64,000 nt of DNA from Yersinia intermedia (GTDB taxonomy: Bacteria > Pseudomonadota > Gammaproteobacteria > Enterobacterales > Enterobacteriaceae), in NCBI RefSeq assembly GCF_900635455.1, contig NZ_LR134116.1, forward strand, positions 1,054,001 through 1,118,000. Reading direction: 5' to 3'. A program made the position numbers and the translations under genes. Below, in pieces: positions 57,554 through 64,000 of the stretch. The stretch's first letter is position 1; each line of letters begins with the position of its first letter. The notes beneath the pieces are model-generated. The model worked only from the letters and a program-made list of their open reading frames with translations, did not search any database and was not told the DNA's origin.

Positions 57554-57958
57554 TTATTCAGCCGTTGCTGGTGGGTCTTTCGGTTTTTCTTTAGGGCCAA
57601 TCATCAAACCTAATTCAACAGCGATAAAGCCTACGATGAGGCTGGCGACCAAATAACAGATTGAGACTAAAATCCCGCCAGGGTTTTTCATCATTTCTAC
57701 CGCACCAAAGACAAAACTGGAAAAAGTTGAAAGGCCACCCATGATCCCGGTAGCGACCATCAAATGCACATATTGATTAATTTTATCTTTTTTAAAGAAA
57801 GAGGTAGTTAGCCCTAATAAAAATGCTGCGATAATGTTGGCGACAAAAATATCCATTGGGAAACCGTCGGCCAGTCGCGGCACTGCTAGCATAATAAACT
57901 CGCGACACATGGCACCAAAAGCGCCACCAACAAAGACTAAAATAATAAGATTTGGCAT
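57554..57958 (-). CDS. crcB: Fluoride channel CrcB/Fluc, second copy
   Basis: 134 residues, four TM helices. [13 protein letters not shown] at the N-terminus (G-GxxR motif), [10 protein letters not shown], and [21 protein letters not shown] with the pore STFS segment. C-terminal charged tail [14 protein letters not shown]. Exports fluoride; lies 15 bp after another crcB on the same strand. Confidence 0.9.
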   Translation of the reverse strand: MPNLIILVFVGGAFGAMCREFIMLAVPRLADGFPMDIFVANIIAAFLLGLTTSFFKKDKINQYVHLMVATGIMGGLSTFSSFVFGAVEMMKNPGGILVSICYLVASLIVGFIAVELGLMIGPKEKPKDPPATAE

Positions 57959-57973
57959 AGTATCCCTCTCCGC

Positions 57974-58354
57974 TTAATAAGCCAACCAGGCACCCAATGC
58001 CGCTGCCGCCAGACCAACTAATACCGAAATCATCAGATATCCGGCAGCAATCGCCCTGCCACCGGCGGTGGCCAGTTTTGCTGCATCTAATTGCATGCTG
58101 CTGAAGGTGGTATAACCGCCAAGAATACCGGTGAGTACCGCAGCATTGATCAAATCACCGTAGCGATCACGCCAGTCAACACTAAAGAGAATACTCAGAT
58201 ATCCAATAACAAATGCACCAGAAATATTAATCAGAAAAGTACCAAGAGGAAAATTACCTTGGTATATTTTGCCGACCCTCAGCCCTATCCACCACCGTAA
58301 AAGTGAGCCGAGACCGCCACCAAATCCAACCCACATTACATCGATTGCAGTCAT
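57974..58354 (-). CDS. crcB: Fluoride channel CrcB/Fluc, first copy
   Basis: 126 residues, four TM helices. FGGGLGSLLRWWIGLRVG, FLINISGAFVIGYLSILFS (the conserved Asn of the fluoride path) and TGILGGYTTFSSMQLDA. It differs considerably from its neighbour, as in heterodimeric Fluc pairs in which two inverted protomers form one channel. No fluoride riboswitch was recognised in the upstream 300 bp. Confidence 0.9.
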   Translation of the reverse strand: MTAIDVMWVGFGGGLGSLLRWWIGLRVGKIYQGNFPLGTFLINISGAFVIGYLSILFSVDWRDRYGDLINAAVLTGILGGYTTFSSMQLDAAKLATAGGRAIAAGYLMISVLVGLAAAALGAWLAY

Positions 58355-58693
58355 AACAATGCCCTCAATAATAATTTTTCAGAGTAAGGGTAATTGTAGT
58401 GCAAATAAATGACGGGATCTTTCGAATATGACGAATTATCAGCCTTAAGTATTATGCTTTATTCGAGTTTAATCAGAGGGGAAAATATAAATAAGCGGGT
58501 AATTAGCGAAGAAGATAATCGGGATGGAATATGGTTTGTCACATGGATTATTCCGTAATGAAACTATATTTCTATTGCTGCCAATGATAGAACTTTATAC
58601 CGATTGCGTGGGGGGTATCACTTGCGGGGACAAAGGATAGCGTTAAAATAGAAATGCCGTTTCAAAATCAGATAAGTAGAGACAGGAGCTATC
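58355..58693. other. Divergent promoter region of crcB pair and gpr
   Basis: About 340 bp with no ORF. A/T-rich in the middle; nothing repeated or strongly structured was noticed. GACAGGAGC gives the ribosome site for the aldo-keto reductase. Confidence 0.4.
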
Positions 58694-59728
58694 ATGCCCT
58701 ACCAAGCAGATCCTTCCCGATATAACCAAATGCAATATCGTTTTTGTGGAAAAAGTGGCTTGCAGCTTCCGGCGTTATCGCTTGGGCTGTGGCATAACTT
58801 TAGCTTTAACAATACATTAGAGTCACAGCGTACATTATTACGCAAAGCTTTTGACCTAGGGATTACTCATTTCGATTTGGCCAACAACTATGGCCCACCT
58901 CCTGGCTCAGCCGAGCAAAATTTTGGTAAATTGCTGCACGACGATTTTAAGCCTTACCGTGATGAGCTGATAATCTCGACCAAAGCAGGTTATAACATGT
59001 GGCCTGGCCCGTATGGTGCGGGCAGTTCGCGCAAATATCTGCTTGCCAGCCTGGATCAAAGCTTACAGCGTATGGGGCTGGACTATGTTGATATCTTCTA
59101 TTCGCACCGTGTAGATGAAAATACGCCAATGGAAGAAACCGCCTCGGCACTGGCTCAGGCGGTACAAAGTGGCAAGGCACTGTATGTGGGGATTTCATCA
59201 TATTCTTCTGAACGCACCGCCAAAATGGTTGAGCTATTGCAGCAATGGAAGGTTCCACTGCTTATTCATCAGCCCTCCTACAATATTTTGAATCGTTGGG
59301 TTGAGCAGACTCATTTATTAGATACATTGGAGCAACAGGGGGTAGGTTGTATTGCCTTTACCCCGTTGGCTCAAGGGTTGTTAACGGGGAAATACCTTAA
59401 TGGCATTCCCGATGATTCTCGAATGAAAAAAGAAGCTGGCGGTTCGCTGAAGGAGAATATGCTATCAGCCGCTAATCTGCGCAGTATCAAGGCACTGAAT
59501 GCGTTAGCTCAACAACGTGGGCAATCATTGGCACAAATGGCATTGAGCTGGTTATTGAAAGATAATCGTGTGACCTCGGTATTGATCGGTGCCAGTCGCC
59601 CAGAGCAGTTGGAGGAAAACTGTGCAGCCTTGGCTAACCTGAGTTTTAGTGCTGAAGAGTTACGGGCGATTGATCAGCATGTGGTCGATGGGCAGCTTAA
59701 TTTATGGCAGGCTTCTTCGGACCGTTAG
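58694..59728 (+). CDS. gpr: L-glyceraldehyde 3-phosphate reductase (aldo-keto reductase, YghZ)
   Basis: 344 residues of AKR TIM barrel. Catalytic Asp and Tyr in FDLANNYGPPPGSAEQNFG, Lys in IISTKAGYNMWPGPYG, His in FYSHRVDENTPMEET; NADPH-binding end FTPLAQGLLTGKYL and VLIGASRPEQLEEN. The MWPGPYGAGSSRKYLL segment is typical of YghZ. It reduces methylglyoxal and L-glyceraldehyde 3-phosphate. Confidence 0.92.
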   Translation: MPYQADPSRYNQMQYRFCGKSGLQLPALSLGLWHNFSFNNTLESQRTLLRKAFDLGITHFDLANNYGPPPGSAEQNFGKLLHDDFKPYRDELIISTKAGYNMWPGPYGAGSSRKYLLASLDQSLQRMGLDYVDIFYSHRVDENTPMEETASALAQAVQSGKALYVGISSYSSERTAKMVELLQQWKVPLLIHQPSYNILNRWVEQTHLLDTLEQQGVGCIAFTPLAQGLLTGKYLNGIPDDSRMKKEAGGSLKENMLSAANLRSIKALNALAQQRGQSLAQMALSWLLKDNRVTSVLIGASRPEQLEENCAALANLSFSAEELRAIDQHVVDGQLNLWQASSDR

Positions 59729-59744
59729 CCCGTGATAACACGAT

Positions 59745-59771
59745 AAGCCGGAGATGTTCTCCGGCTTTTTT
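59745..59771 (+). terminator. Intrinsic terminator after gpr
   Basis: AAGCCGGAGA, loop TGT, TCTCCGGCTT, then four more T. Confidence 0.92.
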
Positions 59772-59784
59772 ATGGGCAAACCCC

Positions 59785-60936
59785 TTATTCGGATGATGAG
59801 CCCGCCGCCAACCCGACCTTCAGTAGCTTACCGTCACTCTCATCTGTTAGCAGATAGACATAACCATCTGGCCCGACCCGGACATCGCGGATACGCTCAC
59901 CGCGATCACCCAGTAGACGCTCCTCTGCAATCACTTTGTCGCCATCCAACTGCAAGCGAATCAACTCCTTCTGAGCCAATGCGCCAATAAATAGTGAATG
60001 TTGCCACATGGGGAAGCGGGCTGCGTCATAGAAAGCCATGCCACTGATACCGGGTGATTTCTCCCAGTAATATGCCGGTTGCTCGGTGCCCTCAACATGG
60101 GTACCTTTCGCTTCTGGAATGGCTAAACCTGAATAGTTAACACCATGAGTGGCTAATGGCCAGCCGTAGTTTTTCCCGGCCTGTGGGATATTGATTTCAT
60201 CGCCGCCTTTAGGACCATGCTCATTAGCCCACATCACTTCAGTCCATGGGTTAAGCGCCAGACCCTGTGGATTGCGATGACCATAGGACCAGATCTCCGG
60301 CTTTGCCGGAGGCTTATTGGTAAACGGATTATCTTTCGGCACCTTACCATCAAGTGCCAGACGCACAATTTTACCTTGATGTAAGCTCAAGTCTTGAGCC
60401 GTGGGGCGCTGATTATTCTCGCCCAGAGTAATAAAGAGATGGCCTTGCTTATCAAAAGCTAATTTACCGCCAAAATGGTTACCGGTAGATAATTTAGGTT
60501 GTTGGCGGAAGAATACTTTAAAGTTTTCAATGGTTGTCCCCTGGGGATCAAGACGACCATAACCCACAGCGGTGCCCGCTTTCCCCTCGTCCCCCGCTTC
60601 AGCAAAACTTAGATATACGCGGCGATCCTGAGGAAATGTTGGTGATAACGCCACCTCCAATAGGCCACCTTGCCCCTTGGCATAGACGTCTGGCACACCT
60701 TTTAAAGGCGGTGATAGTGGTTTCCCTGCTTGCCACAAACGCAACTGCCCAGAGCGCTCCGTGATTAAAATCCCCCCATTATCAGGCAGAAATGCCAGTG
60801 ACCATGGATGATCCAACCCACCTTGTAATTCTGTTACGGTCACTACCGGGGCGGCCAAGGCGGACATCGAAACAAATACGCTAAATAACAAGCCGCTCAA
60901 GCTATAGCTCAGTGTTCTATTTCTGAATATCGTCAT
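59785..60936 (-). CDS. yliI: Periplasmic PQQ-dependent aldose sugar dehydrogenase (YliI/Asd)
   Basis: 383 residues. Signal peptide (MTIFRNRTLSYSLSGLLFSVFVSMSALAA); six-bladed propeller of soluble glucose dehydrogenases: LDHPWSLAFLPDNGGILITERSGQLRL, GGKLAFDKQGHLFITLGENNQR, WSYGHRNPQGLALNPWTEVMWANEHGPKGGDEIN (the PQQ/Ca region with catalytic His nearby) and GERIRDVRVGPDGYVYLLTDES. Oxidises aldoses in the periplasm with PQQ; no pqq biosynthesis genes are present in the window. Convergent with gpr. Confidence 0.9.
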   Translation of the reverse strand: MTIFRNRTLSYSLSGLLFSVFVSMSALAAPVVTVTELQGGLDHPWSLAFLPDNGGILITERSGQLRLWQAGKPLSPPLKGVPDVYAKGQGGLLEVALSPTFPQDRRVYLSFAEAGDEGKAGTAVGYGRLDPQGTTIENFKVFFRQQPKLSTGNHFGGKLAFDKQGHLFITLGENNQRPTAQDLSLHQGKIVRLALDGKVPKDNPFTNKPPAKPEIWSYGHRNPQGLALNPWTEVMWANEHGPKGGDEINIPQAGKNYGWPLATHGVNYSGLAIPEAKGTHVEGTEQPAYYWEKSPGISGMAFYDAARFPMWQHSLFIGALAQKELIRLQLDGDKVIAEERLLGDRGERIRDVRVGPDGYVYLLTDESDGKLLKVGLAAGSSSE

Positions 60937-61262
60937 TAGTCGCTCCTTTAAAATGCAAACACCTGTTAACTTTAGAGTATTAAGGGAAAATCAGCGACTC
61001 ATTGCTATTGTCAGCGTTATGCGGAGGACAGCATTCAGATTTCGTTCCACAAAAAAAGCTCACAAGCTGAGCAAATGGAAAAGTGGCAAAGGTTAAGTTC
61101 AAACAATTCTGCAAACCGATAAGGTGCCCTAATTAATGCTGCTGCCAGCCACTAGCGCCTATTGCTAGTGAAAAATATCCGTCACTAATATGTGAATAAT
61201 AATTAACTAAATGATATGTAAGTATATTAAACTTAATTCGCCAAGAAAAAGAATCATCATTT

Positions 61263-61278
61263 TGCGATAAACATCACA
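61263..61278 (+). promoter_or_regulatory. CRP-like site 1
   Basis: TGCGA-TAAACA-TCACA matches 9 of 10 positions of TGTGA-N6-TCACA. It lies about 230 bp before the IIB start, consistent with catabolite control of a beta-glucoside operon, or with the divergent yliI. Confidence 0.55.
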
Positions 61279-61295
61279 TTGCATTTGCTTAGAAA

Positions 61296-61311
61296 TGTGA
61301 AGGGCATCAAT
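61296..61311 (+). promoter_or_regulatory. CRP-like site 2
   Basis: TGTGA-AGGGCA-TCAAT matches 8 of 10 positions. Its centre is 33 bp from site 1, so both lie on roughly the same helix face. Confidence 0.45.
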
Positions 61312-61500
61312 ATGAAAAGTCAACCAGAGACGATTATGTGAGTACTTGAATTACTGTCTTAACTGTTAACGCCATATACTGCCGACAACCAGAAACAATG
61401 GGGCTGGGCAAGGGGCACGATAAAGTACAGATAAAGGGAATTCACCATTGCACTGGCATATAGTTAACGTGTGTCTTTTGAACATCAAAAGGTGTTGGGT

Positions 61501-61818
61501 ATGGAAAAGAAAAAAATTTATCTATTTTGCTCAGCCGGTATGTCTACCTCACTACTGGTTTCGAAAATGAAAGTGCAAGCAGAGAAGTATGACGTACCCG
61601 TGATTATCAATGCTTACCCTGAGGCACTGGCGGCAGAACATGGCGCTCAAGCGGATGTTATTTTGTTAGGGCCGCAAATCGCTTACATGTTGCCTGAAGT
61701 GGCAAAAATGTTCCCCAATAAGCCAGTTGAAGTGATCGACGCGCTCCTATACGGCAAAGTCGACGGACTGGGGGTATTAAAAGCTGCCGTAGCCGCAATA
61801 AAAAAAGCAAAACAATAA
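61501..61818 (+). CDS. PTS lactose/cellobiose-family IIB component
   Basis: 105 residues from [20 protein letters not shown] (the frame extends ten codons upstream without support; AAAGGTG precedes the ATG). The phosphorylated Cys is in FCSAGMSTS. Also [14 protein letters not shown] and a C-terminal helix, as in ChbB/CelA. It passes phosphate from IIA to the sugar carried by IIC. No IIA gene is seen in the window; it may follow the glucosidase. Confidence 0.9.
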   Translation: MEKKKIYLFCSAGMSTSLLVSKMKVQAEKYDVPVIINAYPEALAAEHGAQADVILLGPQIAYMLPEVAKMFPNKPVEVIDALLYGKVDGLGVLKAAVAAIKKAKQ

Positions 61819-61828
61819 GGGGTGCACT

Positions 61829-63190
61829 GTGAGCGCATTTATTAATTCTCTGGAAAAGGTCATCTTGCCTTTTGCTATTAAAATAGGCAGACAGCAACAT
61901 ATTAATGCTATCAAGAATGGGTTTATTCGGCTGATGCCGTTAACCCTGACGGGTGCCATGTTCGTACTGATTAACAATGTTTTCTTAAGTTTTGGTGACG
62001 GGTCATTCTTTTTCTCGATGGGTGTAAGGTTAGATGCCGATACCATCACTACACTTAATGGTTTTAAAGCGATAGGCGGTAACGTTTATAACGGTACCCT
62101 CGGCATTATGTCGCTAATGACGCCATTCTTTATCAGCATGGCGTTGGCTGAAGAGAAGAGAGTCGATCCTCTGGCAGCAGCCCTGCTGGCTATTGCTGCT
62201 TTTATGACCGTGACGCCATACAGTGTTGGCGAAGCCTATGCCGTCGGTGCTAATTGGCTAGGTGGTGCTAATATCATCTCCGGTATCATCATCGGTTTGG
62301 TGGTGGCAGAGCTATTTACCTTTATTGTGCGGCGTAACTGGGTTATCCGTCTGCCAGACAGTGTGCCGACGTCAGTTTCCCGTTCTTTCTCGGCATTGAT
62401 TCCTGGGTTTATCATTCTTTCCATCATGGGCGTGATTGCTTATGCCCTTGGATTGCATGGCACCAACTTCCACCAGATCATTATGGATACCATATCAGCG
62501 CCGTTGTCGAAGATGGGCAGTGTCGTGGGGTGGGTATATGTCATGTGTTCCTCGCTGTTGTGGTTCTTCGGGATACACGGTGCGATGGCTTTATCTGCAC
62601 TGGAAAGTGGCATTATGATGCCATTTGCATTGGAGAACGTTGCAACCTATACCCAGTATGGTTCTGTTGCTGCGGCACTGGCTGCCGGTAAAGAATTCCA
62701 TATGTGGGCTAAGCCGTTTGTTGACTCTTATATTTTCCTGGGGGGCACCGGCGCAACACTTGGACTGGTTATTGCCATCTTTATTGCTTCCCGCCGTGAG
62801 GATTATCGTCAGGTAGCAAAATTGGGCGCACCGGCGAGTATTTTCCAGATAAACGAACCAATCCTATTTGGTTTGCCGGTCATAATGAACCCGTTGTTCT
62901 TTATTCCGTTCATCTTGGTTCAACCGGTGTTAGCCATCATCACTTCAGTGGCGTATTACACCGGCCTTATTCCGCCAATCACCAATATTGCGCCATGGAC
63001 CATGCCGGTCGGCTTAGGTGCCTTCTTCAATACCAACGGCAGCATTGCCGCAATGTTATTAAGCTTGTTCAACTTAGGCATCGCCACACTGATGTATCTG
63101 CCATTCGTGATAATTGCCAATAAGGCGCAGAACGAAATTGATCGTCAGGTTGAAAGTGAAGAAGAGATTGCTGATAGCTTGAAATTCTAA
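61829..63190 (+). CDS. PTS lactose/cellobiose-family IIC permease
   Basis: 453 residues from a GTG with AAGGGGTGC upstream. Ten or so TM helices; family landmarks [30 protein letters not shown] at the start, [16 protein letters not shown] in the middle and [27 protein letters not shown] (the conserved NEP sugar-binding motif). Takes up a beta-glucoside such as cellobiose or chitobiose with phosphorylation by IIB. Starts 10 bp after IIB. Confidence 0.92.
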   Translation: MSAFINSLEKVILPFAIKIGRQQHINAIKNGFIRLMPLTLTGAMFVLINNVFLSFGDGSFFFSMGVRLDADTITTLNGFKAIGGNVYNGTLGIMSLMTPFFISMALAEEKRVDPLAAALLAIAAFMTVTPYSVGEAYAVGANWLGGANIISGIIIGLVVAELFTFIVRRNWVIRLPDSVPTSVSRSFSALIPGFIILSIMGVIAYALGLHGTNFHQIIMDTISAPLSKMGSVVGWVYVMCSSLLWFFGIHGAMALSALESGIMMPFALENVATYTQYGSVAAALAAGKEFHMWAKPFVDSYIFLGGTGATLGLVIAIFIASRREDYRQVAKLGAPASIFQINEPILFGLPVIMNPLFFIPFILVQPVLAIITSVAYYTGLIPPITNIAPWTMPVGLGAFFNTNGSIAAMLLSLFNLGIATLMYLPFVIIANKAQNEIDRQVESEEEIADSLKF

Positions 63191-63228
63191 GCGTTAAATA
63201 TGTTTATCGTATAAGGCTGGAGGCCGGA

Positions 63229-64000
63229 ATGAAGTATCAATTTCCTGATGATTTTTGGTGGGGTAGCGCCACCTCGGCCACCCAATCCGAAGGGGCGTCG
63301 TTGCGGGATGGCAAGAGCAAAAACATCTTCGATTATTGGTACGAAATTGCACCGGAACGTTTTCATGGTCAAATTGGCCCTGAAAACACCTCCACCTTTT
63401 ACGATAACTATCAGCAAGACATTTTGCTGTTAAAGCAATTGGGGCATAACACATTCAGGACATCGATTTCATGGTCGCGGCTGATGCCAAATGGTGAGGG
63501 TGAACTTAACCCTAAAGCTGTCACATTTTATAACGCGGTGATCGATAGCCTACTGGCGAATGGCATTACCCCTTTCATCAATCTCTATCATTTTGATATG
63601 CCGTTATGCATGCAAGAACAAGGAGGTTGGGAAAGCCGTACTGTTGTGGATGCCTACGCTCGTTATGCTAAAAACTGCTTTATGTTGTTTGGTGATCGGG
63701 TTAAACACTGGTTTACCTTTAATGAGCCAATTGTGCCCGTCGAAGCAGGCTACCTGAACGATCTGCACTACCCAGGGGTGGTTGACTTTAAACGTGCGGT
63801 CACCGTTGCTTATCACAGCGTATTGGCCCATGCCAAAGCCGTGGAAAACTACCGAGAATTAAAGCAGGGCGGTGAGATTGGTATCATTTTGAACCTTACC
63901 CCGACCTATCCTCGCTCTGACAGTGCACCAGACCAGATTGCGGCTAATCATGCCGATTTACTGCTTAACCGTAGCTTCCTCGATCCCGTTACCAAAGGTG
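63229..64000 (+). CDS. GH1 6-phospho-beta-glucosidase (3' truncated by window end)
   Basis: The first about 257 residues of a GH1 enzyme, with GGAGG upstream of the ATG. MKYQFPDDFWWGSATSATQSEG is the N-terminal signature, FRTSISWSRLMPNGEGELN the next, and WFTFNEPIVP contains the acid/base Glu. The nucleophile Glu lies beyond the window. It splits the phosphorylated disaccharide delivered by the PTS. Third gene of the operon, 38 bp after IIC. Confidence 0.92.
   Translation, partial: MKYQFPDDFWWGSATSATQSEGASLRDGKSKNIFDYWYEIAPERFHGQIGPENTSTFYDNYQQDILLLKQLGHNTFRTSISWSRLMPNGEGELNPKAVTFYNAVIDSLLANGITPFINLYHFDMPLCMQEQGGWESRTVVDAYARYAKNCFMLFGDRVKHWFTFNEPIVPVEAGYLNDLHYPGVVDFKRAVTVAYHSVLAHAKAVENYRELKQGGEIGIILNLTPTYPRSDSAPDQIAANHADLLLNRSFLDPVTKG

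Larger units (their letters stand above)
60937..61500. other. Upstream region of the beta-glucoside PTS operon
   Basis: 564 bp divergent between yliI and the PTS genes. Contains the two CRP-like sites listed separately, and a TATACT at 61375-61380 that may be the -10. The stretch near 61,030-61,200 has no notable structure. Confidence 0.45.

Noticed and set aside
58355..58693. Fluoride riboswitch upstream of crcB
   Set aside because: The conserved crcB-motif core could not be recognised by eye on the minus strand.

Overview
The window looks like chromosome of a Yersinia species, most likely in the enterocolitica-like group. Supporting this are a nickel-transporter (ynt) and urease (ureABCEFGD) block followed by a urea channel and a NiCoT nickel permease, an invasin-type inverse autotransporter, enterobacterial housekeeping blocks (yafD-mltD-gloB-yafS-rnhA-dnaQ-tRNA-Asp and nrdHIEF-proVWX), and a dispersed 125-180 bp intergenic repeat with ends reading TATACCC...GGGTATA. 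The species is inferred; no 16S gene is present.

Layout. 1-7.7 kb: the distal part of an aryl-polyene-type biosynthetic operon on the plus strand (acyltransferase end, thioesterase, LolA-like carrier, MMPL exporter, lipoprotein, ketosynthase, dehydratase, ketoreductase, ketosynthase), with overlapping or tightly packed genes. 7.9-15.9 kb: a LysR regulator with a divergent MFS efflux gene, yafD, mltD, gloB, yafS, rnhA, dnaQ and tRNA-Asp(GTC). 15.9-23.1 kb: a long, AT-rich non-coding leader, then a four-gene surface module. The first gene is an inverse autotransporter. The next three encode exported proteins that share domains with it or with each other, and the last ends in an invasin-like C-type-lectin domain. 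This is the strongest candidate for an under-described system.

23.1-31.5 kb: proVWX (osmoprotectant uptake) and nrdHIEF (class Ib ribonucleotide reductase), with paired NrdR boxes. 31.3-45.8 kb: a decayed MocR-type regulator, ygaM, asr with an RstA-like box and a small membrane ORF, a secreted alpha/beta hydrolase divergent from a membrane-bound AraC regulator, several small conserved genes, a cold-shock gene, a GlxA/FtrA-type regulator with a divergent rhodanese, two unknown membrane proteins, and the ynt nickel ABC transporter.

47.1-55.9 kb: urease structural and accessory genes, urea channel, nickel permease and a HdeB-like periplasmic acid chaperone. Together these form an acid-survival block: nickel import feeds UreE/UreG metallation, the channel admits urea, and HdeB protects periplasmic proteins. 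56.2-64 kb: a Kch-like potassium channel, two adjacent CrcB/Fluc fluoride channels, an aldo-keto reductase (gpr/yghZ), a YliI-type aldose dehydrogenase, and a PTS IIB-IIC-phospho-beta-glucosidase operon that runs off the window end. Two CRP-like sites lie upstream of it.

No CRISPR array, complete insertion sequence, prophage gene or rRNA was seen. All family assignments come from reading the sequence and recalled family motifs; no database search was run.
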